This document shows positions 7,682 through 15,963 of a DNA stretch of 28,724 nt, in pieces. The stretch comes from a virus. Within the stretch, counting starts at the first letter, position 1. Each line of letters begins with the position of its first letter. A program made the position numbers and the translations under genes. The stretch is from IMG/VR virus record IMGVR_UViG_3300018875_000064, positions 1 to 28,724 of that record. The stretch is one strand, 5' to 3'. The notes under the pieces were generated by a model. That model searched no databases. It saw only the letters and a program-made list of their open reading frames with translations, and had not been told where the DNA came from.

Positions 7682-8747
7682 CAACATTAAATTTAAAGTC
7701 TTCCATGGCGTCCGTAATCTTGATGTTCCCGGCCAGATAAACATTGCTGCGGAACGTGTTATTCATGACGGTCTGATCATCCCAATCTTCCGCCTCGGTT
7801 TTTCCAATGGCCACCCAGGCAGCACGCTGGGCCTCAATATCGACGAAGCATCGATTATCGAAAGTGTTGTCCAGGATGTCATCACCGGCCAGTGCGGCAA
7901 AGTAGCTATTGATCGCCGTGATCAGGAGCACCTGGTAATCATATTTGTTTTTGAATTTCCCCAGGTAATCGTTTTTGAACGTGTTGCTGATGTCTTCCCG
8001 GATCAGGTCCATCGTTTCGACGATCAAGATTTTTTTGAAGTCCTCGGAAACCGTAGCCGATAAGGTTGTCAGGGAATTCACGCCGCGGGCAACCCGCACC
8101 GTTTCCTCGTCATTGAAGAGGACAAACTTCCCAGCCTCTACCGCAGCCTCCACATCGGCCGGCTCTTCGACGCTGATCACGTCAGCGAATGCATAGTAGG
8201 TACTCGAACGGGTCAGCGGCAAGCCTGCGAGCAGGCCCAGCAGGCGAGCAATAAACTTGTCCCCGGTAACGGTCCCATCTGTCGTCGTGATTGTCGGATT
8301 CACGAAGTTAACAATGTGCATGCAATCTGGATCGACGGCATTAAAGACAAGCGCTTTGATGTTTTTGCCCAGCTTTTCCTGTTCTTTGACATAGGCGACA
8401 AGATCCGTTTGCTCATCTTCGGTCCCTTCTGCCAGACCAATCCAGTTATATTTCCGGCTGCCGATCCGCTGCAATGCGTCTCCGACCACCGCAACGCTGC
8501 TTGTAGCTACCGGAGCGACAATGACTTTTGCCGCTCCGCCGCTCAGCACTTCCTTAATATATTTGACACTGGCCGCCGTGAACTTGGTTGCGTCGATCTG
8601 CAGCTGCGACTTATATTCCTTCACTTCATATGTCGGGTCGGTATCATCCTTGATGATCAGTGAAACGATTCCTCTGGCCGACCGCTGTATCAGCGTCGCT
8701 GCCAGTTTCTTAAAGGTGATATCGATGCTTGGCAATCCAATCGTCAT
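7671..8747 (-). CDS. xkdK: Phage tail sheath protein, XkdK family
   Basis: This 358-aa protein is the contractile sheath subunit. It starts MTIGLPSIDITFK, and the middle carries the sheath signature VNSLTTLSATVSEDFKKILIVETMD followed by a C-terminal domain ending ITDAMEDFKFNVELQ, which matches how XkdK-type sheaths end. It is shorter than the about 466-aa XkdK of PBSX because the variable outer domain is reduced. A GAGGGATTAAGG ribosome binding site precedes the start, three bases after the stop of the terminator-like protein. Presence of a sheath fixes the virion type as a myovirus. Confidence 0.94.
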   Translation of the reverse strand: MTIGLPSIDITFKKLAATLIQRSARGIVSLIIKDDTDPTYEVKEYKSQLQIDATKFTAASVKYIKEVLSGGAAKVIVAPVATSSVAVVGDALQRIGSRKYNWIGLAEGTEDEQTDLVAYVKEQEKLGKNIKALVFNAVDPDCMHIVNFVNPTITTTDGTVTGDKFIARLLGLLAGLPLTRSSTYYAFADVISVEEPADVEAAVEAGKFVLFNDEETVRVARGVNSLTTLSATVSEDFKKILIVETMDLIREDISNTFKNDYLGKFKNKYDYQVLLITAINSYFAALAGDDILDNTFDNRCFVDIEAQRAAWVAIGKTEAEDWDDQTVMNNTFRSNVYLAGNIKITDAMEDFKFNVELQ

Positions 8748-8750
8748 GCC

Positions 8751-9188
8751 TTAATCCCTCTTTTCTACGTTAAGATACAAATCCTTCATGTCGTCCCCGT
8801 CCTCGGTTACGTCATATTCCAGCGTGTACAGTTCAAAGGCGAACTGAAGCACACCATCTGTCGTTGTCGGCGTTAACTCCGTAGGAAAGACCGTAAACCC
8901 TTTCCGAATTTCGAAAGGCCGTATGAATCCCTGTTCCAGCGTTTCCTGCATCGTCAGTAGATCCATTTGCTTGTGATACCGATCAGGCGGGAAATAGTAA
9001 ATGATGATCGGTATGTTCCTCTCCCGCCCCCAGGCACCATATTGAGACAAACGTGGTGACTCGGCTTCAACAAAAAAAGAAGGGGTTTCATACCCCTCCT
9101 GGATGTCAGTGCTTTGAATGTTCACGTCTGGCGCAATTTGTTTCAACCTTTCATTAATGCCGGTAATAATTTCTTTCATCGTAATCAT
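8751..9188 (-). CDS. Tail terminator-like protein (DUF6838/XkdJ-like)
   Basis: This 145-aa protein lies between the HK97 gp10-like gene and the sheath gene, the tail terminator slot. The start MKEIITGINERLKQIAP and the segments EGYETPSFFVEAE and RNIPIIIYYFPPD are typical of the family that caps the tail tube before it joins the head. Its ATG directly follows the TAA of the preceding gene; a second ATG four codons in gives the start MKEIITG and may be the real one. Function is inferred from family resemblance and order. Confidence 0.78.
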   Translation of the reverse strand: MITMKEIITGINERLKQIAPDVNIQSTDIQEGYETPSFFVEAESPRLSQYGAWGRERNIPIIIYYFPPDRYHKQMDLLTMQETLEQGFIRPFEIRKGFTVFPTELTPTTTDGVLQFAFELYTLEYDVTEDGDDMKDLYLNVEKRD

Positions 9189-9617
9189 TTACTTCAGTCC
9201 TTTTTCCAGCAGCTCATCCACGAAGTCCATGCAGTCATTCAAAAACTCGGCCTCAAATGCCCGCTGAGCCTTCGCGAATACCCGTTTCCCACGAACAAAA
9301 CCGACCGACCGTCCGTCTCGGGTCACCTGCCGGTGTCCGTCCTCGATGAGGTGCGCATGTGGCGAAGAGTTGTATACTCGCACCGACAGGGTGTCCCCTT
9401 CGTAAACATAGACCTTCCCGCGCTTGATGCCCTTAATATAGGTGCCGGTCCGCTTTTTGGTCTCCCTCCGGGCGGTGGATACCGTCACCCGACGAAGTTT
9501 CGTGCCTTCAGTGCGCATAAACTTCCGGACTTCCCTCGGCATTTTCTGTTCCGCGAGCTCCAGCATTTGCGAAGTAAATTCGTCCAACTCGGATAAATCA
9601 AATCCATCGCTGCTCAT
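9189..9617 (-). CDS. HK97 gp10-like head-tail protein
   Basis: This 142-aa basic protein is of the HK97 gp10 type, a minor neck component between head and tail. The N-terminal helix FTSQMLELAEQKMPREVRK, the central TGTYIKGIKRGKVYVYE and the motif SSPHAHLIEDGHRQV are clear family signatures, the last being the most conserved. It overlaps the head closure gene by four bases (ATGA), showing coupled translation. Its position, adaptor before and tail terminator after, agrees with this role. Confidence 0.92.
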   Translation of the reverse strand: MSSDGFDLSELDEFTSQMLELAEQKMPREVRKFMRTEGTKLRRVTVSTARRETKKRTGTYIKGIKRGKVYVYEGDTLSVRVYNSSPHAHLIEDGHRQVTRDGRSVGFVRGKRVFAKAQRAFEAEFLNDCMDFVDELLEKGLK

Positions 9618-9943
9618 CGGGTCACTTCCTCGGCAAAAATCTCTAGCTTAGCGTCGCGGAAATACGGGTTCAGAATGAATTTGATATCAAACCGATGTTC
9701 CTTGTACGTGATCCACATGTCCTTTTTGATTTCCTTCCCGCTGCCGTACCTGATCAAGATTTTATGAGTCGTGTTGGTCAGGATCGTATCAGCCTGCGCC
9801 CGCTGCAGCGTCCCCGTTTGCGGAATGATCTCAGCCCACAGTTCTTTAAAAATCGCATCCCGGTAATCCGTCTGTTTCATCTCGTTCTCAAACTTTTCCT
9901 TATGCCAAACCGTGATTTTACCGCGCAGCTTCCCTGCATTCAT
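9614..9943 (-). CDS. Head closure / head-tail adaptor protein
   Basis: This 109-aa protein matches the phage head-tail joining family (SPP1 gp16-like head closure). The start MNAGKLRGKITVWHK, the middle ELWAEIIPQTGTLQRAQADT and the C-terminal MWITYKEHRFDIKFILNPYFRD are the expected family order. It overlaps both neighbours by four bases. It would close the portal channel after packaging and bind the tail terminator. Confidence 0.92.
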   Translation of the reverse strand: MNAGKLRGKITVWHKEKFENEMKQTDYRDAIFKELWAEIIPQTGTLQRAQADTILTNTTHKILIRYGSGKEIKKDMWITYKEHRFDIKFILNPYFRDAKLEIFAEEVTR

Positions 9944-10209
9944 GGCGTCACCCCGCTTCTGACACTCAGCTGAACGATGAAATTATGAACCACGCTAGGG
10001 ATTTTGATATCCTTGTCCGTGACCTCCCGGTTTTCATAAAACAAAGCGACGAGCATCAGAACCACGATGTTGTATAGCTCATCGTCCTGTCGCTCGGGAA
10101 CGCCTGCGCCATGAAGATAGTTTTTCGCTCCTGCTATAAATCCCTGGATCAGAGGATCGTCGTCATCATAATCCACCCGGAGATAGCCCTTTACATATTG
10201 AAGGTCCAT
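9940..10209 (-). CDS. Head-tail connector protein (gp6-like)
   Basis: This 89-aa protein is the adaptor that binds below the portal, of the HK97 gp6/SPP1 gp15 family. The N-terminus LQYVKGYLRVDYDDDDPLIQ matches the usual opening VKxYLRID with acidic residues, and helices with LYNIVVLMLVALFYENRE follow. AAGGAG lies before the ATG. It is the first of a chain of four-base overlaps that tie the connector, closure and gp10-like genes together. Confidence 0.92.
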   Translation of the reverse strand: MDLQYVKGYLRVDYDDDDPLIQGFIAGAKNYLHGAGVPERQDDELYNIVVLMLVALFYENREVTDKDIKIPSVVHNFIVQLSVRSGVTP

Positions 10210-10225
10210 AGCCCGTCTCCTTCAT

Positions 10226-10245
10226 AATCCCAAGCGCTTGGGATT
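10226..10245. repeat. Perfect 20-bp palindrome between head genes
   Basis: AATCCCAAGC followed by GCTTGGGATT is an uninterrupted inverted repeat, preceding the connector ribosome binding site. On the plus strand it is followed by TTATTT; on the minus strand there is only a weak T-tract. It may be an RNA processing or stability element, or a weak terminator for antisense transcripts. Confidence 0.55.
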
Positions 10246-10249
10246 TTAT

Positions 10250-10594
10250 TTACTTCTCATCTTCAGGGTCGTCGTCTTGCTTCGGAGAATCACCCGTTTC
10301 TGAACCATCCTCTGGAGGATTTCCGTCTGGTGACTCGCTAACAGGCTCTGTGGCCTTCTCTCCGCCCTCTGGATCGTCTTGCGCTGTTTGCTTGGCATCT
10401 ACGCCCCACTCAACGGAAAACGGCACCAGGACGATTCTAGCGCCGCTCTGCTCGGATTCATATCGAAGCTTTTCAGACAATTGTTCATGTTCAGCTTCAC
10501 TAAGTGGGCGCGTAGCCCTCCAGACGAGGACTGTTGTTTCCCCAATTTTTACTTCTTCCACTTTTTCGGCGTTTATTTTCTTTGTCCGTGCCAT
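10250..10594 (-). CDS. Acidic phage protein of unknown function
   Basis: This protein of about 114 aa lies between the major capsid and connector genes. I start it at the ATG at 10594, preceded by AAGGAGGAAGCC, rather than at an upstream ATG inside the capsid terminator. Two parts are visible: residues 1-65, a compact region with lysines and EEVKIGETTVLVWRATRP, and residues 70-114, a proline- and acid-rich tail (SPDGNPPEDGS, KQDDDPEDEK) likely to be disordered. I do not recognise a family. Position suggests a head-associated or head-tail completion role; a capsid decoration protein is possible but not shown. Confidence 0.75.
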   Translation of the reverse strand: MARTKKINAEKVEEVKIGETTVLVWRATRPLSEAEHEQLSEKLRYESEQSGARIVLVPFSVEWGVDAKQTAQDDPEGGEKATEPVSESPDGNPPEDGSETGDSPKQDDDPEDEK

Positions 10595-10608
10595 ATGGCT
10601 TCCTCCTT

Positions 10609-10635
10609 CAAAAAAAGAGGGCATCACGCCCTCTT
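10609..10635 (-). terminator. Strong intrinsic terminator behind major capsid gene
   Basis: AAGAGGGC, loop GTGAT, GCCCTCTT followed by TTTTTT on the minus strand forms an eight-pair perfect stem. It begins two bases after the capsid stop codon. It should limit expression of downstream head and tail genes compared with capsid. Confidence 0.88.
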
Positions 10636-10637
10636 GA

Positions 10638-11909
10638 TTATGTGGTTGTACCTTTTTTGACGATAACGACGCCGTTCGGGTCGATCAGCTTGCCATCGGC
10701 AATCAGGACCGCTTTATCCACCCATTCGTTGGTATCGTGATCGAAATAGCGGAACATCGTCATTTCGAGGTTTGAGTTAAAACCATAGTTTTTCAGGTTG
10801 CACAGAATGGCCACCACATCACCAGCTGCTGCGTCATCGTAGAACGGAAGCACATCATCCTCAACCTCGATGACTTCTTTCCCGCCGAAGCGACCTTGAG
10901 GTCCATCTGTGATGCCGTAGTTAGTACGTGCAATAGGCTGACCTTGATCATCCGTCATGCCGTCAATATATCCTTCATACGTCCCCGAGGACATCAAGAA
11001 TGTGGCCCCTGCTTTATAGGCGAGTGGAAGCTTCGCGAAAACTTTCTTCTTCCAAGCGGACCAGGAAGTAAACTCAGTATCCGTCAAGGTAACGATCTGC
11101 GCAGCAGGAACCCGGTCATCGTTGATAATCCCTTTCGGTTTACCCAAACCGTCTCCACGTACGACCGCTAGATCGATCGCCTGGATCATCGCTTCCACAA
11201 TCAAATCCGTAATTGTGGTTTCGAAACCTTCCAAGGTCGTTGTGTCCGCAAGCAGCGATATAGACACTTTACATTCCAATCCGTAATAGCTAAAGGATAC
11301 CTTCGTGTTTGCCTGTACCTTCTGCTTATCCGAGGACTTATCCTCCCCGATCCATGTAGCAACCGGCTTCAGGGAAGCAATAGGAACATCGACGCCGCCT
11401 TTAATGTTAAGCTGGCGAACCCGTTTAAATACTTGACCATATACCTTCAGTCTTTTAACGACTTCGTTCAGGATAGTCGTCGGGATGACGGCGGATACGT
11501 CGGCCGTCGTGGTCATTGCATTGGCTCGCAGCTCCGGCGTAATCTCCCCGGTCTTGGCGAACTTCATAAATGCGTTGCGATACTCCACGGTACTGTATGG
11601 ATCTGCTGTTTGATCCGACCTCTGATGCTGCTGCATCCCATACGAGCCAAGCACCTGACTTTGCGCCGAACTACCGGTCATTGGCACCTGACTTCTGCCT
11701 TCTGCTGGCGGCGTAGCGCCTCCTGCTGGTTCTTCTGGCGGAAGCTTGTCCAACTCACTGCGAATTTCGTTAATTTCTTTGTTGAGCCCTTCCAGATCTG
11801 TATTAATGCTGCGCAGTTCTTCAACGGTGGTCGCTTTGTCTGCCTGGATCCCCAGCTCCTTCTTGCGAGCTTCTTTCTGCTGAAGTAATTTCTCCAAAAA
11901 TTTTCTCAT
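10638..11909 (-). CDS. Major capsid protein, HK97 fold
   Basis: This 423-aa protein is an HK97-type major capsid precursor. Residues 1-60 are a charged coiled coil (LRSINTDLEGLNKEINEIRSEL), the scaffold-like delta domain. A flexible proline/glycine/glutamine stretch follows (about 58-100), within which or shortly after it the prohead protease is expected to cut. The mature domain shows MTTTADVSAVIPTTILNEVVK at about 131-152, then VDVPIASLKPVATWIGE and the E-loop and P-domain helices with TTITDLIVEAMIQAIDLAVVRGDG. The protease gene directly upstream supports cleavage. A terminator follows immediately. I see no basis to decide whether covalent cross-links form. Confidence 0.96.
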   Translation of the reverse strand: MRKFLEKLLQQKEARKKELGIQADKATTVEELRSINTDLEGLNKEINEIRSELDKLPPEEPAGGATPPAEGRSQVPMTGSSAQSQVLGSYGMQQHQRSDQTADPYSTVEYRNAFMKFAKTGEITPELRANAMTTTADVSAVIPTTILNEVVKRLKVYGQVFKRVRQLNIKGGVDVPIASLKPVATWIGEDKSSDKQKVQANTKVSFSYYGLECKVSISLLADTTTLEGFETTITDLIVEAMIQAIDLAVVRGDGLGKPKGIINDDRVPAAQIVTLTDTEFTSWSAWKKKVFAKLPLAYKAGATFLMSSGTYEGYIDGMTDDQGQPIARTNYGITDGPQGRFGGKEVIEVEDDVLPFYDDAAAGDVVAILCNLKNYGFNSNLEMTMFRYFDHDTNEWVDKAVLIADGKLIDPNGVVIVKKGTTT

Positions 11910-11915
11910 CGTTCA

Positions 11916-12563
11916 TCAACCTTTCAAGAGTATTTGACTTCGTAGGCGTAACATTTCCAGCTCGTTATTCGGACTCACCAGTCCGGACCGTGCACTCTCC
12001 AGTGCAGCGCGGGCGCTCTCCAGTGCCTGCTCGTCACGAGCGTTTATATCAGTTCCGGCATAGGCCGGAAAGGATACCGCAGATACTTCGATAACTCGGG
12101 CTATATCGGTAATCCGCCGAAGCGGCATATCCGTATCTAAGCCCTCCCATGCATGATCGCGAATAATAAAAATAAAGGACATTCCATTCACGTCCTGTCT
12201 CAAGATGGACGAATGTAATGCCCTGGCTTCGGTATTGTTTTCAATGTCGAGGTTTCCCCGGATGAACAGACCAGTATCATCCACGTTCAGCCGCAGCGTG
12301 GAATTCGCATTGTTGTTTCGGCTCCTGGCGAGGGGAATGCTCTGCAAATTGTGATTCACCGTCAGCACGACGTCCCGAAAATCGGTATTGTCGAACGCCT
12401 GACGTTCAATCACTTCTTCGAATAGCCCGGCGATGACGGTCCTTTGATCAAATACCGCCGCATGCCCTTCGATTACTCCACCTTCTCCATCAGCTCTAAG
12501 GTCCGGGAGGGTGTATGATCGTTTCTCCCGGATCATGAGTCCCGGTAAATTAGTCCGGCTCAT
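11916..12563 (-). CDS. HK97-family prohead protease
   Basis: This 215-aa protein is the capsid maturation serine protease (herpes assemblin-like fold). The N-terminal EGHAAVFDQRTVIAGLFEEVI strand region is typical. Likely catalytic residues are His71 in TVNHN and Ser129 in NGMSF, both in the family's usual setting. The family also has an acidic third residue in this region. The start overlaps the portal gene by 14 bases. The last 50 residues are helical (ALESARAALESARSG repeat) and may act as a self-removed assembly tail. Confidence 0.95.
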   Translation of the reverse strand: MSRTNLPGLMIREKRSYTLPDLRADGEGGVIEGHAAVFDQRTVIAGLFEEVIERQAFDNTDFRDVVLTVNHNLQSIPLARSRNNNANSTLRLNVDDTGLFIRGNLDIENNTEARALHSSILRQDVNGMSFIFIIRDHAWEGLDTDMPLRRITDIARVIEVSAVSFPAYAGTDINARDEQALESARAALESARSGLVSPNNELEMLRLRSQILLKG

Positions 12564-13794
12564 GCTCCACCGCCTTTCCTTTGTTTAGATTAGTCATCTG
12601 GTATTGATTGATCAGCGTAACATCAATGTAGTTCAGTGACTGTGTCCGGCGATCACCACCTTTCACGGGCGGATACCCGAGCAGTTTCAGCTTTTGGTTG
12701 TCACTGAGTAGGCCCTGCTCGCCGGTCACTTTGATCAAATTCAGCTTGGCCCCAGTGCTGAGATAGTTCATATCACGGTGATAGAAAATGATCTCATTTC
12801 CCACATCCAGCTCCCGCTCCGTGAACAGGATCTTCGAAAACTTCTGGCCAAAATAAATGACCAGCGGCTCCAGCGCTTTTTCATAAAACGCTTGGTACTG
12901 GTCATCGTTGAAATCGCCGGTTAAGATCGGCAGGGATACCCCGAACCAATTCAGCACATTCTGCTGCAGGAAGGCAAGTGTATCTTTATCGATAAACTTC
13001 ACATCCCCTTTTATCGGGATGTACTCCCCTTTCAGATCAATCGGCAATATCCCGCTTTCACCTGAAGCTATGAGTCGTTCGAATCTCGCCCGCTCTTGCC
13101 GACTAGCTTCATCGTCCATTAACGTGGCGACCTTGAGAACCGCCTGGACGGCTGCATTAATCTTGGCGGCCCGTGACAACCCTTGGGACAACGTATGGTT
13201 CGTTTCCAGCACTTTTAGCAATGCTGCATTATCCGGTTGTCCGTTGATCCCGCCGCCCATCATCTCGTTTACCGAGAACTTTTTGCGCAAATGGATTACG
13301 TCAGCATACGGGAAGGTGAAGTCTGTTCCGTTCGGAAAATAAAGCCGGATCAGCATCACGCCTTGCGGGTCCTGCAGGAATTCGACACGGCTTGGGTTAA
13401 TGGGATAGAAGGCTCGATATGTCCGCCGCTCGATCCCGCTGCTGGTATCCGATTCGAAGATCGGAATAATAAAGGCGTTGTAATTCATGAATAACAGCCA
13501 TATCGTTTTCTCGATAAATTCACTCGTCGTCATGAGTGGGTTTGGCCCGAACTTCAGCAGCCGGTTAATGTTGCCTTTCGGCGTATGTTCTTCGTCATTC
13601 GCGTGGCGAATATGCCTCGGCTGCAGCTTGCTCATCTCTGTTGCAATGACATTGATACAGTTCTGTACGATGTCGGAAGCATAGATATCCGTCCCGAATT
13701 GGCTGAAGATCGGCAGGCCGCCGCTCAGCATGCGCATGATTCTCGCGTCCTTCCGCTGGCTCGCCCAGTTTCGAAGCACGTCCAACAATGCCAT
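12550..13794 (-). CDS. Phage portal protein, HK97 family
   Basis: This 414-aa protein is the dodecameric portal at the packaging vertex. The sequence SDIVQNCINVIATEMSKLQPR near residue 40 and the later KGDVKFIDKDTLAFLQQNVLNWFGVSLPILTGD region (about 265-297) are strong HK97 portal signatures; the second includes the turn before the channel helix. GGAGGTTAACCC precedes the ATG at 13794. The order large terminase, portal, protease, capsid is the usual head module order. Confidence 0.96.
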   Translation of the reverse strand: MALLDVLRNWASQRKDARIMRMLSGGLPIFSQFGTDIYASDIVQNCINVIATEMSKLQPRHIRHANDEEHTPKGNINRLLKFGPNPLMTTSEFIEKTIWLLFMNYNAFIIPIFESDTSSGIERRTYRAFYPINPSRVEFLQDPQGVMLIRLYFPNGTDFTFPYADVIHLRKKFSVNEMMGGGINGQPDNAALLKVLETNHTLSQGLSRAAKINAAVQAVLKVATLMDDEASRQERARFERLIASGESGILPIDLKGEYIPIKGDVKFIDKDTLAFLQQNVLNWFGVSLPILTGDFNDDQYQAFYEKALEPLVIYFGQKFSKILFTERELDVGNEIIFYHRDMNYLSTGAKLNLIKVTGEQGLLSDNQKLKLLGYPPVKGGDRRTQSLNYIDVTLINQYQMTNLNKGKAVEHEPD

Positions 13795-13817
13795 GGGTTA
13801 ACCTCCTTTCTCCGAAA

Positions 13818-15527
13818 TTAGGCGGACAGCCGTAAAAAGTCGCTTCGGTTGTCCATATACACTCGGTAGCAAATAATGAGCGTCACCGCTCCGTCGATCT
13901 TTCTGTCCTCCTTCCCTTGGACTTTGATCGGCATCTGTTCCATTTTGGAGTTGACCGTAATGGCCGTGTTCTCCAAGCACCATTTGTCTAAACTATCGTC
14001 GTTATAATAGATCAGGTCGCTTCGAAGATCCGCTTCAACCAGCTTCATCGGCTCGGACATCGGCCCCCAATCCTGAGCAACCCGGACCATGTCGAAACCT
14101 AGTTCCTCCATTTCCTTCACCCAGTAGATGGCCGACCATTTATCGTAGCCGATTTTCAGAAAGCGAATGCCATACTCTTTTACCAGCTTCACGAACCAAG
14201 CGGTAACCAGCCGGAAATCGTTCTCGTTACCTTCGCTGATCGTGATGCGCCCTTGACGAATCCATTCCTTGTACTTCTCGCTATCTTCTTTCGATAGACG
14301 TTCAAGCTTGGATTCCGGTATGAAGTATTGGGATACGGTGTATTTCTTCCCGTCCTTCAGGAAGATCGCTCTTGCACATGACAGGTCCCCGGATTTCGAC
14401 AAGTCCACGCCGCCAATGGCTACACGCCCACGCATTTCTTCCAGATCAAACGAAACATCCTTGTTGTTTCGAATCTCTTCAGCCGTCAGCCATGCAGCCG
14501 CGTTATTTTGCTTGATGTTGAAGTCCTTGGCCAGAACGAAAATGCGAGTCGCTTTATTCGTTTTCGATTCTTCGACCATGGTTCGAAGGAAACTCCACTT
14601 CTTGATCGTACCCAGTCCCGGATTACTCTTCACCCAAGTCCGCTCGTCCTGCCACACTTCCTGCTCGCTATCCTGGGTATACATCCAGATAAGCCAGCGT
14701 GGGCGATGCAGCTCACGGTTTAGCACTTGACGGGCTTCGATCATCCGACCATCGAGGTAACCGTCATTGGTGAACCCTTCAGTCGTCAGCTCGTAATACA
14801 GCGGTTCGTCCTGCGTGGACAGCGATTGCCGGATCGGCATGACGCCGCTGTTATCTTTCATTTCATGCACTTCGTCCGCCGCGCCGACGGCAATATTCCG
14901 GCCTTCCTTTGCACCGGTCTTGGCCGATATCTTTTTGATATGCCCTTTGTTTCGGTAACTGAATTTCCCTTTCGCTTTCCGCTTCTTAGGATTTCCGAAG
15001 TAGATCCCCGTTAAATTCTTTCGAGTGACTTTGGCCAGGGACGGACTTTCTTCCCGCATCGCATTGATAGCGTCGAACATCAGCGCGGCCTGCTCATAAT
15101 CATTACTGGAGCAAAGGATCTTGATCCCTTCCGGTCCGCAAAAGAATTCGGCAAGGTTCATGGCTCCGATCAGTGGCGTCTTCCCGTTTTTTCGGCCAAC
15201 CAAAAAAAGCACGTCCTGGAATAGACGTACCCATCGCTGGATTTCTTGATCGTAAATCTTGAAGGAATGAAGAGCCGTGATAAACGCCTTTTGAAACAGT
15301 TCCAATTTAAACGGCTTTCCCGCATAAGGCGCTTCAAAGTGCCTGCATTTCTCTTCGATAAACTTGATACGCTTGTTGGCCCCGGTTGGATCAAATTGAA
15401 TGTCTGGATTTTGAAGGTGTTCCTCCAAAATGTCGAACATAAGCAGCAGCTCCTGGCCAACCAGGATTTCGCCACTCCGGCATAAAGCCATGTACTCATG
15501 TAGATACGAGGCATAGGGTGCACTCAT
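13818..15527 (-). CDS. terL: Terminase large subunit (Terminase_1 type)
   Basis: This 569-aa protein is the packaging motor ATPase and DNA-cutting nuclease. A Walker A variant GRKNGKT lies at 111-117, and the Walker B region is AVGAADEVHEM with Asp218 and Glu219. Coupling motif sequence LTTEGFTNDGYLDGR follows. The RNase H-like nuclease begins at about 370 with GGVDLSKSGDLS, giving the first metal-binding Asp, and continues with IGYDKWSA and a C-terminal KIDGAVTLIICYRV, giving a final acidic residue. Its ATG overlaps the P27-type small terminase stop by four bases, so the pair is probably cotranslated. HK97-like terminases with neighbouring HNH proteins usually cut at cos sites. Confidence 0.96.
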   Translation of the reverse strand: MSAPYASYLHEYMALCRSGEILVGQELLLMFDILEEHLQNPDIQFDPTGANKRIKFIEEKCRHFEAPYAGKPFKLELFQKAFITALHSFKIYDQEIQRWVRLFQDVLFLVGRKNGKTPLIGAMNLAEFFCGPEGIKILCSSNDYEQAALMFDAINAMREESPSLAKVTRKNLTGIYFGNPKKRKAKGKFSYRNKGHIKKISAKTGAKEGRNIAVGAADEVHEMKDNSGVMPIRQSLSTQDEPLYYELTTEGFTNDGYLDGRMIEARQVLNRELHRPRWLIWMYTQDSEQEVWQDERTWVKSNPGLGTIKKWSFLRTMVEESKTNKATRIFVLAKDFNIKQNNAAAWLTAEEIRNNKDVSFDLEEMRGRVAIGGVDLSKSGDLSCARAIFLKDGKKYTVSQYFIPESKLERLSKEDSEKYKEWIRQGRITISEGNENDFRLVTAWFVKLVKEYGIRFLKIGYDKWSAIYWVKEMEELGFDMVRVAQDWGPMSEPMKLVEADLRSDLIYYNDDSLDKWCLENTAITVNSKMEQMPIKVQGKEDRKIDGAVTLIICYRVYMDNRSDFLRLSA

Positions 15528-15871
15528 TCAAATTCACCCAGGTCATCGTCATCCTCTTCCAGTGCGCTCTTGCTTAAGATCGCATTTAACGTTTTGATGA
15601 TGACGGAATATGAATTAACGTTCTTTAAATACTGTTTGGCAGCTTCGACGGGCTTCTGCAAGGATGGATTATCCGGGTGAATTTTCACCATACCCGTCTT
15701 TTCCAGCACTTGTTTGAGTACATGGTTTTCTGCAAATAAAAAAGATGCGTCCTGGATCAGTCCCTCACAGAGCTGTGCAATAGCAGGTTCCACATCTTTA
15801 AATAACTCGCTCAGTTTCTCATACTCTTGCTTGAAAACGGCCTCTTTAGTCGAAATTTTCACCACCTCCAC
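15524..15871 (-). CDS. terS: P27-family terminase small subunit
   Basis: This protein of up to 115 aa is of the P27 (HK97-like) terminase small subunit family. Typical parts are LIQDASFLFAENHVLKQVLE, then the SLQKPVEAAKQYLKN motif, and an acidic C-terminus EEDDDDLGEFE. It is directly coupled to the large terminase. The start is uncertain: GTG codons at 15871, 15865 and 15862 all lie too close to or inside the GGAGG signal at about 15869-15865, while an ATT codon at about 15856 would have ideal spacing. It is a second small-terminase candidate besides the XtmA-like gene at 17507-18244. Confidence 0.85.
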   Translation of the reverse strand: MEVVKISTKEAVFKQEYEKLSELFKDVEPAIAQLCEGLIQDASFLFAENHVLKQVLEKTGMVKIHPDNPSLQKPVEAAKQYLKNVNSYSVIIKTLNAILSKSALEEDDDDLGEFE

Positions 15872-15963
15872 CGATTTTCAAAATTTTAGGTTTGCGCCAA
15901 AATTGGGTCCCCTATACGGTCCTGGACGGACCTCCATTTTTTTGTTACCGGGGGGGCTAGATT
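15872..15963. other. Gap before small terminase; candidate cos region
   Basis: These 92 bases hold no gene. They carry an unusual plus-strand run CCGGGGGGGC (seven G at 15950-15956), an A/T tract, and the inverted repeat GGTCC-TGGAC-GGACC at 15918-15932 with a further GGGTCCCC next to it. In cos-type phages with an HNH protein, the cohesive-end site often lies just before the small terminase gene and can be G+C-rich. The assignment is inference from position and composition. Confidence 0.35.

Noticed and set aside
10226-10252. A terminator between the unknown acidic protein and the connector gene
   Set aside because: The palindrome is followed by T residues only on the plus strand, where no gene ends. 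On the minus strand only ATTATGAAGG follows.
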